From assembly GCF_007743815.1 (NCBI RefSeq), contig NZ_CP036265.1, positions 1,328,501-1,392,500 of the forward strand: a stretch of 64,000 bases of DNA. Direction: 5' to 3'. Shown here piece by piece: positions 42,660-51,415 of the stretch. The translations under genes and the position numbers were made by a program. This DNA is from Alienimonas californiensis. GTDB lineage: Bacteria; Planctomycetota; Planctomycetia; Planctomycetales; Planctomycetaceae. Each line of letters opens with the position of its first letter. The stretch's first letter is position 1. The notes below the pieces were generated by a model. The model worked only from the letters and a program-made list of their open reading frames with translations. It ran no database searches and was not told the DNA's origin.

Positions 42660-44014
42660 GCGGCGCCTCCCAGCAGGCCGGCGACGGTGCCGCGGCTGTC
42701 GCCGAACGACTCCGCCGGCACGCCGACCTCGTGCAACAGGGTCAGATGCAGGTTCGCCAGCGGGGTCGGCTCGGCGAACCGCACGTGCCGGCCGCCGACG
42801 TGGTTCCCCGCGGCCCCGCCGGCGACCAGCACGGGCAGATCGGTGTGGTCGTGCACGTTCGGGTCGCCCATCCCGCTGCCGTACAGATAGAGCACGTGAT
42901 CCAACAGCGACCCGCCGGCCTCCGGCACGGCCGCCAGTTTCTTCAGGAACTCCGCGAACAGACCGACGTGGAAGCGGTTGATCTGCGCCACCTGGGCCAC
43001 CTTGGCCGGGTCGTTGCCGTGGTGGGTGAGGGGGTGGTGCGGGGCGTTCACGCCGGCTTCGACGTAGGTCCGGTTGCTGGTTTCGCGGGCCAGTTGGAAG
43101 GTCGTCACGCGGGTCACGTCCCCCCGCAGGGCCAGTATTTGCAGGTCGAACATCAGCCGGGCGTGCTCCGCGTAGGAGGCCGGCACGCCGGTCGGGCGGT
43201 CGAGGTCCGGCAGATCGCCCTCGGCCGCGGCGGCTTCGGCCCGGCCGACCCGGCGTTCGATCTCGCGGACGGCGTCCAGATAGCCGGCGACCCGCTCCCG
43301 GTCGCCGGCGCCGAGTTCGGTTCCCAGCCGTTTGAACTCCCCGACGACGCTGTCCAGCAGGCTTCCGCGCCGCCGCAGGGCCGCCCGGCACTGCTCCGGC
43401 GTGCCGCCCTCGCCGAACAGGCTTTCGAAGACCAGCCGGGGGTGGGCCTCGGCGGGCAGCGGGTCGGTCGGGGAGGCCCAGGAGAGGTTGTTTTGATAGA
43501 CGCAGGCGTAGCCGTTGTCGCACTGGCCGACCATGCTCATCAGGTCCATCGCCAGTTCCAGCGACGGCAGTTTGGTGTCGGCGCCGAGGTGCCGGGCGGC
43601 GATCTGATCGACGGTCGTGCCGAGGCGGTAGTCGCTGCTTTCGGTCCGCTTGGCCTCGGCGGCGGAGAGGAACGCGGCGTTGGAGGTGGCGTGCGTGCCG
43701 GGATAGGCCTTCCGCAGTTCCAGGTTCCCCACGACCGACACCCGGTCCCGCACCGCTTCCAACGGTTCGAGCGTCGGCGGCAGCGCCCCCAGCGCCTCCC
43801 CGCCGGGCGTTCCCCCCTCAGGCATCCAGCGGGAGGGGTCGCAGCCCATCGGCATATACACGAACCCCAACCGCCGCAGCGCCGCGGGGGCGGCCGGCGT
43901 GGCCTCCTGAGCGGTGAGGGCCGGCGTCATCGCCTCCAGCAACGGCAACCCCACCGCCGCCCCGGCCCCCTTCAGCAGCGTACGGCGGGGCAACGCGCGA
44001 CGGGCGACGAACAT
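42656..44014 (-). CDS. DUF1552 protein with twin-arginine signal
   Basis: 452 residues from the ATG at 44014 (MFVARRALPRRTLLKGAGAA); the frame reaches further upstream but the start gives a proper Tat leader (PRRTLLKG-hydrophobic-EAMTP). Conserved DUF1552 segments are RLGFVYMPMGCDPSRWMPEG, HATSNAAFLSAAEAKRTES, TVDQIAARHLG, LFGEGGTPEQCRAALRRRGS and YLYGSGMGDPNVHDHTDLPV. Family members resemble DUF1501-type sulfatase/phosphatase folds and are exported folded. They almost always accompany DUF1587/1588/1592 cytochrome proteins. Here that partner gene is displaced by about 3.4 kb. Confidence 0.93.
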   Translation of the reverse strand: MFVARRALPRRTLLKGAGAAVGLPLLEAMTPALTAQEATPAAPAALRRLGFVYMPMGCDPSRWMPEGGTPGGEALGALPPTLEPLEAVRDRVSVVGNLELRKAYPGTHATSNAAFLSAAEAKRTESSDYRLGTTVDQIAARHLGADTKLPSLELAMDLMSMVGQCDNGYACVYQNNLSWASPTDPLPAEAHPRLVFESLFGEGGTPEQCRAALRRRGSLLDSVVGEFKRLGTELGAGDRERVAGYLDAVREIERRVGRAEAAAAEGDLPDLDRPTGVPASYAEHARLMFDLQILALRGDVTRVTTFQLARETSNRTYVEAGVNAPHHPLTHHGNDPAKVAQVAQINRFHVGLFAEFLKKLAAVPEAGGSLLDHVLYLYGSGMGDPNVHDHTDLPVLVAGGAAGNHVGGRHVRFAEPTPLANLHLTLLHEVGVPAESFGDSRGTVAGLLGGAA

Positions 44015-44915
44015 GGGCGGCTCCGGGTGCGGGGACAGCGGGGGGACGCCGGGCGGCGGACCGATCAACCAACACAAGTGTAACGTCTTTGGCCCCCCAA
44101 CCGACCCGAACCGAGCCCCGACCGTCAGGGAGGCGGCCGTTTTCGACGGCCCGCCCGCCGTGCATCGGCCGGACCGCTTTGCGGGCTGATGACGCTTCGG
44201 ACCGGCAAGAGCGGCCGCCTCCCGGGCGGTCGGGGCTCGGACGACGAACGCGCCGCGCAGCGGCGAACCCGACCGCGCGGGTGCCCCAGTGGGGCTCGCT
44301 GCGCGGTCGGGCCGCCGAGTCCCCTGTTCTTGGGAGGACCGGTCGCCGTGGGTTCTGCATCACGCGTGTCGTTCGCCGCCCCGCCCGGTCGAGGACCGGC
44401 CCGGCCGGTGGACGCCGGGGAAGGAGTGGGGAAGGAGGATTCGGGCACACGGCGTTCGCCGGGCTTCGGAAACGATCGCCCGCGGCGCCCGGGGCCTCAC
44501 GAGCCGAAGGCTCGCCGACTCTCCCGGACGGTCGCGCGGCGGGTGCGGCGTCCGTGCCGACGGGCGGGGGGCGGATCGCGTCGCTCGGCTGCGCAGGCCG
44601 AGCGAACGCGGGGGCGGGCGAGTGCGGCGTCCGTCACCAACGTCGGCCGTCTCGCCCGCCCCGCGAGGAGCCGGATCGCTGCCCGCATCCGGTGCGGGCG
44701 GGGACGATCAAGCCCTCACCCTAGACGGGAGCGGGACCTGTTTTGTCGGAACCGCTTGCCCGGCCGTCGGTTCGGCGCACGAACCCGTCGGCGCCCCGAC
44801 ACCCCGCCGGATCGAACGGCCGTCGGCCCCCCCCCCCCGCCGCCCGCCCGGGGGCGGCCGATTCACGTCGACACGCTTCTCCGAGACGTCTCGCCGGCCG
44901 ACCCCGGCCACCCCG
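44015..44915. other. Gene-free, apparently decaying DNA upstream of the groEL remnant
   Basis: Only GC-rich shadow frames occur, with no recognisable protein. One hairpin is visible (CCCGACCGCGC at 44268-44278 with GCGCGGTCGGG at 44301-44311). The region falls between two genes that are normally adjacent, and a C-terminal groEL fragment follows it. Part of it may be the eroded body of that gene, but I could not read any other chaperonin motif. Confidence 0.5.
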
Positions 44916-45053
44916 CCGAAGAAGGTGTTGAAGAGCGCCCTGACGAACGCCGCCAGCATCGCCGGCCTGATGCTGACGACCCAGTGCCTCGTCACCAAAA
45001 CCGGCGACCCCGGCGAGGATAAGCTCCCGACGGTCGAAGGCGCGGTGCGGTAG
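44916..45053 (+). pseudogene. groEL: groEL (chaperonin 60) C-terminal remnant
   Basis: Forty-five codons ending in TAG encode PKKVLKSALTNAASIAGLML followed by TTQCLVTKTGDPGED. This is the conserved GroEL C-terminal helix region (compare the SALQ-AAS-AGL-TTE pattern of chaperonins). Upstream in the same frame there is no GroEL ATPase, intermediate or apical motif, so the fragment lacks about 490 residues. A good intrinsic terminator follows at 45114-45144, as expected after a once-functional gene. The Met/Gly-rich tail of housekeeping GroEL is absent. Confidence 0.7.
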
Positions 45054-45113
45054 TGAAGACTGCGAAGGGACTCTTCCGTCCCTGGCTATCACGCCTGACT
45101 TTCAGTCACTTGA

Positions 45114-45144
45114 CAGCTCACTCGGAAACGGGTGAGCTGTTTTT
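45114..45144 (+). terminator. Intrinsic terminator after groEL remnant
   Basis: Stem CAGCTCAC (45114-45121) pairs with GTGAGCTG (45132-45139) around a 10-nt loop, followed by TTTTT (45140-45144). It has classical rho-independent form and points along the plus strand. It is the only textbook stem plus T-run seen on this strand in the window. Confidence 0.85.
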
Positions 45145-45432
45145 AAGTCGGTGCCACCTGTCGACCGAGGCTTTTTCGGGATAAATAAGAGTCGAGCAAT
45201 CTCTGCCGCATTCTCGCGGCGAATGGTAGAGACGCGGGCGGTTCGGCCACGTCACGCTTTCGTACAGTTTTCACCAGCTGAAAGGCATTTTTATTTAGGG
45301 AACGAGACGGCAGTGAGGATTCCCACGACTGCACCAACGACGGCCGCACAGCCGCAATACCGATTCGGGAACTGGCACTTCTTTGCGAGTCTCGCAACTG
45401 TTCTTTTCACACTGACAGGGAGGATTAAGGTT

Positions 45433-46800
45433 ATGCCGCTTGAGCCAATGTTTGCCCGGGGCGGGGCCGTGTTTCAGGACCTGTCGGGCTCGAATTTGTT
45501 CGTGCCCAAGGGGGAGATTAAACCTTCGCTTCTGGCTCGGAAGGGTTGGGCCACGCATCCCATCTGCCTGGTGGGACTCTTCCTGAGCTTGGTGAATCCG
45601 CCCGCTCCGGCTGACGCTGGGATCACCCTCAGCGGGGGCAGCGTCTATGTGTTGGGATTCGACGCTGATGAAGGTGAGTCTATGTATGCCAGCGAGATCT
45701 CGCCGTTCTACGAATTCGACCAAGGGGTTTATGGCCAGCAGGTGATGTCCGTCTCCCTTCGAACAATGCGCGCCGAGACGTCCACGATCGTTGACATCAG
45801 CGACGAAGGGCGCAATGGACGATTCTCCACTTTCAGTACGATCCAGTTTTTACCAGCAGCAGGCAACTTCGGGAACGCCGGCGCACATAGCGGAGGCGGC
45901 TCCTTTTCGATGAGATGGGAAGACCTTGAGCCGGAGACCCTGCATGTCGTTTTTGCGAGCCAGGGAGAGTCGGTGTATAGCAGTGGGATCCTTTTCCCAG
46001 GTGGGTCCGGCTCAGTGAGTGTGAAAACAGATAAATCTTGGACCGGAGTGACGACGATTACAGACTCGATTGGTAGAGACTTAAGTTTTGGCCTTGTCTG
46101 GCAGCAACCAGTTGTTACTTGGGATGATCCTTGGGATGCTGCTGGGAGTTGGTCTATGTCACACGCCGCGGTGTGGGGTGTCGGCGGTTTGCCGGGACTT
46201 CATTCGACGAACCCGCTCTTTCCGGATCCATCCCCAACTCGCGTAGATCTTGGGAATTCCGTGTTCTCTCAAACGCGGCCGGTTGCGACTGGCGGAAGCT
46301 ATACCTTTACCCTGCCTGTCGTAGACGGCTACGGGCTCGAGAGTTTCCTGTACCTCGATCCCGAGGTTGCCACTGGATACGAATACTCCGCCGAAGGCAG
46401 CCGTTTTTCCAAGTTCATTCTGCCGGACCCTTTTCCCAACGGCGCAACCGAGTTCCAACTGGTCGTCAACGACCAATTCTTCACCTTATTCGCTGGCCAG
46501 GAGTTCGACTTCCGCAACGTCGATCTCAATGGCGTGGACCGCTTTAAACTGCTGGGCATCCCGGTGACCGAAGGGATCGATCCCAACATGCAGCCGCCGT
46601 TCGTGAGCGGTCTCAGCTTCACCGATGCCGGCGTGGTCACCGTCAACCAGCGGGCGCTGACGCCCGGGGTGCAGACGCCCGTCCCCGAACCCTCCAGCGT
46701 TGTCCTCTTGGGCATCAGCATCTGCATGCTTGGACTTCGGGCGGGACGCCGTCGATTGCACTTGACCGGAATTGCGAATTCGCCCGCGCAACCTGAGTAA
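45433..46800 (+). CDS. PEP-CTERM sorting-domain protein, lower GC than surroundings
   Basis: 455 residues. The ATG at 45433 has a TTAAGG site 6 bp upstream; the frame opens further 5' but without a leader. A hydrophobic export segment lies at about 42-61 (HPICLVGLFLSLVNPPAPADA). The body is a beta-rich exoprotein (SFSMRWEDLEPETLHVVFAS, GGSYTFTLPVVDGYGLESFL). The C-terminus is a PEP-CTERM signal: TPVPEPSSVVLLGISICMLG then a hydrophobic helix and RAGRRR. It would be processed by an exosortase and displayed or shed with exopolysaccharide. Codon use is visibly AT-richer than the flanking genes, suggesting acquisition. Confidence 0.85.
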   Translation: MPLEPMFARGGAVFQDLSGSNLFVPKGEIKPSLLARKGWATHPICLVGLFLSLVNPPAPADAGITLSGGSVYVLGFDADEGESMYASEISPFYEFDQGVYGQQVMSVSLRTMRAETSTIVDISDEGRNGRFSTFSTIQFLPAAGNFGNAGAHSGGGSFSMRWEDLEPETLHVVFASQGESVYSSGILFPGGSGSVSVKTDKSWTGVTTITDSIGRDLSFGLVWQQPVVTWDDPWDAAGSWSMSHAAVWGVGGLPGLHSTNPLFPDPSPTRVDLGNSVFSQTRPVATGGSYTFTLPVVDGYGLESFLYLDPEVATGYEYSAEGSRFSKFILPDPFPNGATEFQLVVNDQFFTLFAGQEFDFRNVDLNGVDRFKLLGIPVTEGIDPNMQPPFVSGLSFTDAGVVTVNQRALTPGVQTPVPEPSSVVLLGISICMLGLRAGRRRLHLTGIANSPAQPE

Positions 46801-46810
46801 GGCAGCGGCA

Positions 46811-46980
46811 GGGTGGCATGCTGATGGCGTCCGATCTCCCTTCCACTCTGGGTGGCATGCCTTCAGCCTCTTTCGGCTGTCGGCATGCTGGAGCGACGTC
46901 CGAATCCTCGTCCCTCCGTCGACGCCGCGCTCCATGCCGACGGCTCTCCGCTGGCGCTGCGAGGCGAAGGCATGCCACCC
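46811..46980. repeat. Palindromic element A (GGGTGGCATGCC arms)
   Basis: GGGTGGCATGCC at 46850-46861 is the exact reverse complement of GGCATGCCACCC at 46969-46980; a further GGGTGGCATGC lies at 46811. It is the first of four different palindromic elements stacked between the PEP-CTERM gene and the DUF1592 gene. Confidence 0.8.
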
Positions 46981-47057
46981 GATGGGAGGCTTGCCTCGTT
47001 GGAGCCGTCGGGCGGGTGGCACTGGTAAGGCTTCGACAGCGCCTTGCCGCTTTGGGC

Positions 47058-47149
47058 GCCACTGGCTCTGCCAGTGCGTTCGGCTCACGACGACCGGGCC
47101 CGGTCCGAATCGTTCGTGCGTCACCCGAGCACTGGCAGAGCCAGTGGCA
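47058..47149. repeat. Palindromic element B (20-bp perfect arms)
   Basis: GCCACTGGCTCTGCCAGTGC (47058-47077) and GCACTGGCAGAGCCAGTGGC (47130-47149) are exact reverse complements separated by 52 bp. Each arm is itself nearly palindromic (ACTGG...CCAGT), so a cruciform or a double hairpin is possible. Confidence 0.88.
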
Positions 47150-47219
47150 CACGACGGGGGCAAGGCATGGTTGCGGCGGGCGCCTGGGGCAGGCCGACCG
47201 TCCGCACCTTCACCAGCAT

Positions 47220-47357
47220 GGGTGGCTGGGGCAGAAGGGAGGGAGGCGCCCGCCGACTGACCGCATGCCCCAGAACCAGCAGTGCCCGAGCCCTCTTCCC
47301 CTCGTTCGCACGCCACCCGTTCTGGGGCATCCGCTGACGCTCCTGCCCCAGCCACCC
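47220..47357. repeat. Palindromic element C (nested inverted arms)
   Basis: Outer arms GGGTGGCTGGGGCAG (47220-47234) and CTGCCCCAGCCACCC (47343-47357) enclose inner arms ATGCCCCAGAAC (47265-47276) and GTTCTGGGGCAT (47319-47330). Both pairs are perfect, giving a long branched hairpin. Confidence 0.88.
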
Positions 47358-47371
47358 ACCGGACGTCCGTC

Positions 47372-47424
47372 GGGTCCGCTCTGCGGACCGCCCTCTCCGC
47401 CCACGCGGTCCGCACAGCGGACCC
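47372..47424. repeat. Palindromic element D reaching the DUF1592 stop codon
   Basis: GGGTCCGCTCTGCGGACC (47372-47389) and GGTCCGCACAGCGGACCC (47407-47424) are inverted with one mismatch. The last base is the first base of the minus-strand stop codon of the DUF1592 gene, so the element abuts or defines that gene end. Confidence 0.82.
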
Positions 47425-49811
47425 TACGGCGAGGCGGCCGCCGCCCGCAGGCGGAACGGGGTGCTCTCCGTGACGGCGGTCAGCAGGGTGGCGGAGCGCC
47501 AGCCGGCGGCTTCGGCCTGTCGCACGATCTGCCGCACGGCGGGGGCGTCGTGGGGGGTCAGGCCGCGGCCGAGGGCGTAGATCAGCAGCTTTTCAGTCAG
47601 GGCCGTGGCGAATAAATCGGGGCGGTCCAGCAGGGCCGCTTCGAGGTCGGCGACGCCGGACAGCGGGCCGCCGCCGGGGAAGCCGCCGGTGGTGTCGACG
47701 GGGCGGTCCTCCTCCAACCGACGGACGCGGCCGACGGCGTCGTAGCCCTCCAACGCCAGGCCCAGCGGGTCGATCCGGTCGTGGCAGACCGCGCACGCGG
47801 CGTTCGCCCGGTGGGCCGCCAGCCGCGCGCGGACCGGCAAGCCGGCCGCGACGGTGTTGTCCTCCAAATCCGGGATATCCGGCGGCGGGGGCGGCGGGGG
47901 GGTGCCGAGCAGGTTCTCCAACACCCACGCCCCCCGCAGCACCGGCGAGGTGCGATTGGCGTAAGACGTCACCGTCAACACGCTGCCCTGCCGCAGCAGG
48001 CCGCCCCGCGTGTTGTCCGGCAGACTGACCTTGCGGAACCGACTGCCGCGGACGCCGGGCAGGCCGTAGTGGGTCGCCAGCCGCTCGTTCAGGTGGGCGT
48101 AGCCGGGGGCGAGCAGGTCCGTGACCGGGCGGTCGTTTCGTAACACGTCGGCGACCAGCAGTTCGGACTCCCGGCGGAAGGCGTCGCGGAGGTTGTCGTC
48201 GAAGTCCGGGAACCGCCGCATGTCCGGGGCGGCGCCCTCCAAGTTGCGGAGCCGCAGCCATTGGCCGGCGAAGTTCGTGGCGAGGGCGTCCGCCCGCTCG
48301 TCAGCCAGCATCCGCCGCACCTGCCGGCCGAGTTCCCCCGGCCGGGAGAGTTCCCCCCGCTCCGCCAGATCGAGCAGCGCCTCGTCCGGCCCGCTGGCCC
48401 AGAGGAAGAACGACAGCCGCGACGCCAGCGCCACGTCGTCCACCGGGTAGGCCTCGCCGTCCGCCAGGCCCGGCGGGTCGCGTTCGATCTTGAACAGGAA
48501 GTTCGGGTTCACCAGCGCCCCGGCGACGGCCAGTTCCAGCCCGGCGTCGAAGTCGTTCTCGTCAGGGCCCACCTCGTCGCGGCCGGCTTCGTAGAGGGCG
48601 CGCAGCGGGGCGAGGTCGGCGTCGGACACCGGCCGGCGGTAGGCCCGGCGGGCCAGTCGGGCGAGGGCGGCGGCGGCCCGGTCGTCGTCGCTCAGGTTCT
48701 CCGGCAGATCGCCCAGCAGCCGCCGCCGGCTCGGGGGGTCGCCGGCCTCGGACGCGTCCAGCGGGCCGGCGATCGTGATTTGATAGACCGCCGGCGTCCG
48801 CCGCGGGTGGCGGTAGAAGTTGAACCGGGCGTCCGGCGGCCGGCGGGCGGTTTCGATCAGGGAGCGGCCGACCCCGGCGAACGTCGCCCCCACCGCGTGC
48901 GGCCCCGCGGGGACCGTCAGCCGGACCGTCAGATGCCGGTCCACGGCGGCGTGGTCGGGAGGCTCCCCGCCGTCCGGCCCCTTCGAGCGGCGGGGCGGTT
49001 CGACCGTGAACGTCGCCGCCGGTTCCCCGTCGAGGAGAATCTCCAGCCGGTGGGGGCGGTCGAGGCCCTCGACCTCTTCATTGCGGTCCCGCATCAGCCG
49101 GACGGCGATCTCGTACTCGCCGGTCCGCGGGAAGGCGTGCGAGACGACCGCCCCGCCGCGGGTGCCGGGCGGCAGGCCGGCGGCGTGGGCCTCTTGGGTG
49201 CGGTCGGGGGGCAGCCGCACGGTCACGTCGCCCGCCCCGCCCGGTCGGCCGACGGCCTGCCGGGCGACCCGCTCGGCGGCGGCGAGGAAGCGGTTCAGCC
49301 GGGTCGGGGAGAGCTCGCCGACCGTCACGTTGTCGAACCCGTGCCCCTCCTCGTCGGCCGGCAGCAGTTCGGCGGCGTTCACCTCGACGGCCAGCAGGTC
49401 GCGGACGGCGTGCTGATACTCGGCCCGGGTGAGCCGCCGGAAGGTCGCCGTCCGCCCCGGCCGCGGCGCCCGCACGGCCGCGGCGTCGAGTTCGGACTCC
49501 AGCGCCCCCAGCGCCGCGGCGACCGCGGCGGCGTCCGGCCGGGGCAGTTCCGCGGGCGGCATCTGGCCGGTGCGGAGGCGCCGCACGACGGCCTCCCACA
49601 CCGCCGCGGCCGCCGCGGGATCGGCGGGGTCGGGGGCGGCGAGATCGAGCCCCCCCTCGGCGGCCGGCCCGGCGTGACAGTCGAGGCAGGACTGTTCCAG
49701 CAGCGCCGCGACCGGCTCCCCCGCCGCCGCGACGGTCCCGACGGTCCCGCCCCCGCACAGCGTGCCGACGAACAACCCTGCGAGAACGGCTTTGGTCGCC
49801 GGTCGGATCAT
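47424..49811 (-). CDS. DUF1587/DUF1592/DUF1588/DUF1585 cytochrome-c-type secreted protein
   Basis: 795 residues from the ATG at 49811. A signal peptide (MIRPATKAVLAGLFVGTLCG...VAAAG) precedes one haem motif EQSCLDCHAGPAAEGG. The order of planctomycete domains is visible: DUF1587 (FRRLTRAEYQHAVRDLLAVE), DUF1595 (ARLARRAYRRPVSDADLAPL), DUF1592 (SRLSFFLWASGPDEALLDLA), DUF1588 (LLRQGSVLTVTSYANRTSPV, CAVCHDRIDPLGLALEGYD) and DUF1585 (LTEKLLIYALGRGLTPHDAP). The second CxxCH in DUF1588 is intact. It is probably a periplasmic redox partner of DUF1552 proteins; biochemical function is unproven. Confidence 0.94.
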   Translation of the reverse strand: MIRPATKAVLAGLFVGTLCGGGTVGTVAAAGEPVAALLEQSCLDCHAGPAAEGGLDLAAPDPADPAAAAAVWEAVVRRLRTGQMPPAELPRPDAAAVAAALGALESELDAAAVRAPRPGRTATFRRLTRAEYQHAVRDLLAVEVNAAELLPADEEGHGFDNVTVGELSPTRLNRFLAAAERVARQAVGRPGGAGDVTVRLPPDRTQEAHAAGLPPGTRGGAVVSHAFPRTGEYEIAVRLMRDRNEEVEGLDRPHRLEILLDGEPAATFTVEPPRRSKGPDGGEPPDHAAVDRHLTVRLTVPAGPHAVGATFAGVGRSLIETARRPPDARFNFYRHPRRTPAVYQITIAGPLDASEAGDPPSRRRLLGDLPENLSDDDRAAAALARLARRAYRRPVSDADLAPLRALYEAGRDEVGPDENDFDAGLELAVAGALVNPNFLFKIERDPPGLADGEAYPVDDVALASRLSFFLWASGPDEALLDLAERGELSRPGELGRQVRRMLADERADALATNFAGQWLRLRNLEGAAPDMRRFPDFDDNLRDAFRRESELLVADVLRNDRPVTDLLAPGYAHLNERLATHYGLPGVRGSRFRKVSLPDNTRGGLLRQGSVLTVTSYANRTSPVLRGAWVLENLLGTPPPPPPPDIPDLEDNTVAAGLPVRARLAAHRANAACAVCHDRIDPLGLALEGYDAVGRVRRLEEDRPVDTTGGFPGGGPLSGVADLEAALLDRPDLFATALTEKLLIYALGRGLTPHDAPAVRQIVRQAEAAGWRSATLLTAVTESTPFRLRAAAASP

Positions 49812-50037
49812 GAGAGAGGGCGGTTGGGGGCGGCGCCGGGGCGGACGGAACGCATCGGGGGCATTCTATCCGACGAGCCGGCCGCAGGTCCCCCGCGATC
49901 CGGAGCGGGCCCCGTTGTTCACGCCGCCCCGCCGCGGTGCGTTCCGCCGCCGTTGGACAGCGCGTCGCCCGGTTCGGACGATACGCGGCCCCCCGACCCG
50001 CTGGGAACGAGGCGTCACGCGCCCGGAACGTCGCACC
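49812..50037. promoter_or_regulatory. Divergent intergenic region between DUF1592 and PhoD-like genes
   Basis: The 226 bp gap separates head-to-head genes and must hold two promoters. I could not identify -10/-35 elements with confidence, nor a palindromic repeat. Confidence 0.35.
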
Positions 50038-51366
50038 ATGACCCGTCTGATTCCGTTGCTCCTGCTGGCGGCGCCCGCCGTCGCCCACGCCGCCGGCTTC
50101 GCCAACGGGGTGAAGATCGGCGAAGTCACCCCCGCCTCCGCCGTGCTTTGGGTCCGCCTGACGGCGGACGACGAAGCCGGCAATCCGGTCCGCGAGTGGA
50201 CGGCCGACGCGCCGAACTGGACCGTGCCCGGCCTCGTCGGCGAGGTTCGCTTTCGAATCCGGGCGAACGATTCTGAAGACGAGCGGACCACCGACTGGAC
50301 GGCGGTCGACGGCGACTGCGATTATTGCCATCAAACGACCGTCGACGGGCTGGAGCCCGACACGCGTTATCAGGTCGTCGCGGAAGCCCGGTCGGGGGAC
50401 GAGACCGCGACCTTCGACGCCTCCTTCCGCACCGCGCCGGCGGCGGACTCGGAGGCGCCGCTGTTGTTTACCGTGTCGACCTGCCAGGAGTTCGATACCA
50501 GCGACGACTTTGAGCACGGCCATCGGATTTATCGGTCGATGCTGACGCTCGAGCCGGCGTTCTTCGTGCAGACCGGCGACACGCTGTATTACGACCGCAC
50601 GGAGCCGCTGGCGAAAGACATGGCGACCGCCCGCTACCGGTGGAATCGCATGTACGCCTTTCCCAACTTCGTCGCCTTCCACCGCCGCATCCCGAGTTAT
50701 TGGATGCACGACGACCACGACCTGCTCAAGGACGACGCCTGGCCCGGGCAGACCTACGGGGACCTCACCTGGGATCAGGGATTAAAAATCTGGGACGAGC
50801 AAATTCCCCAGTCGGACAAGCCGTACCGCAGTTTCCGCTGGGGCGAACACGTCGAAATCTGGCTGCCCGAGGGCCGCGAGTTCCGCTCGCCGAACACGAT
50901 GCCGGACGGACCGGACAAAACGATCTTCGGCGAGGAGCAATGGCGCTGGCTGGAGACGTCGATGCGCGACTCCGACGCGACGTTTAAATTGTTCCTCTCC
51001 GCCACGCCGGTGGTCGGCCCCGACCGCGACAAGAAAAAGGACAACCACGCCAACGCCGCCTTCGAGCACGAGGGGCGCCGGCTCCGCGCGTTCCTCAATT
51101 CCGTGCCGGGCTGCTTCGTCATCAACGGCGACCGGCACTGGCAGTATCACTCCGTCGACGCGGAGACCGGCCTGAACGAGTTCGGCTGCGGCCCCGCCTC
51201 CGACGCCCACGCCGGCGGCTGGAAGCAGGACGACGTCCGCCCCGAACACCGCTTCCTGCGCGTCAAAGGCGGTTTCCTGTCCGTCCGCATCGAGCCGACC
51301 CGGGCCGTCGTCACCCATCACGACGTCGAAGGCCGGCCGGTACACGAGACCGCCGTCACGCGGTAA
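50038..51366 (+). CDS. Alkaline phosphatase D (PhoD)-like metallophosphoesterase
   Basis: 442 residues from the ATG at 50038, with signal peptide MTRLIPLLLLAAPAVAHAAG. An N-terminal fibronectin-like domain (GFANGVKIGEVTPASAVLWV, VDGLEPDTRYQVV) precedes the catalytic domain. TVSTCQEFDTSDD, FFVQTGDTLYYDR, YWMHDDHDLLKDDAW and GCFVINGDRHWQYHSV are the metal-binding motifs (GD, DDHD, GDRHW) of PhoD-type enzymes. It probably releases phosphate from diesters or monoesters outside the cytoplasm. No Pho box was seen. The DUF1080 gene follows 49 bp later on the same strand. Confidence 0.9.
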   Translation: MTRLIPLLLLAAPAVAHAAGFANGVKIGEVTPASAVLWVRLTADDEAGNPVREWTADAPNWTVPGLVGEVRFRIRANDSEDERTTDWTAVDGDCDYCHQTTVDGLEPDTRYQVVAEARSGDETATFDASFRTAPAADSEAPLLFTVSTCQEFDTSDDFEHGHRIYRSMLTLEPAFFVQTGDTLYYDRTEPLAKDMATARYRWNRMYAFPNFVAFHRRIPSYWMHDDHDLLKDDAWPGQTYGDLTWDQGLKIWDEQIPQSDKPYRSFRWGEHVEIWLPEGREFRSPNTMPDGPDKTIFGEEQWRWLETSMRDSDATFKLFLSATPVVGPDRDKKKDNHANAAFEHEGRRLRAFLNSVPGCFVINGDRHWQYHSVDAETGLNEFGCGPASDAHAGGWKQDDVRPEHRFLRVKGGFLSVRIEPTRAVVTHHDVEGRPVHETAVTR

Positions 51367-51415
51367 CCTCGCCGCGTTTCCCACCCCCTTCCCCGCCGCT
51401 CGCCCGCCAAACGCC

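Noticed and set aside
42660-43523. N-terminal extension of the ankyrin protein by 288 codons
   Set aside because: The extension is antisense-like noise over the DUF1552 gene. A GTG start overlapping the DUF1552 stop, followed by a signal peptide, is the better start.
44189-45022. 277-codon and 254-codon plus-strand frames before the groEL remnant
   Set aside because: Apart from the final GroEL-like segment they are Arg/Pro-rich and unrelated to known proteins, and no ribosome site is visible.
46801-47423. CRISPR array
   Set aside because: The repeats are inverted, differ between elements and lack regular spacers. No cas gene is present.
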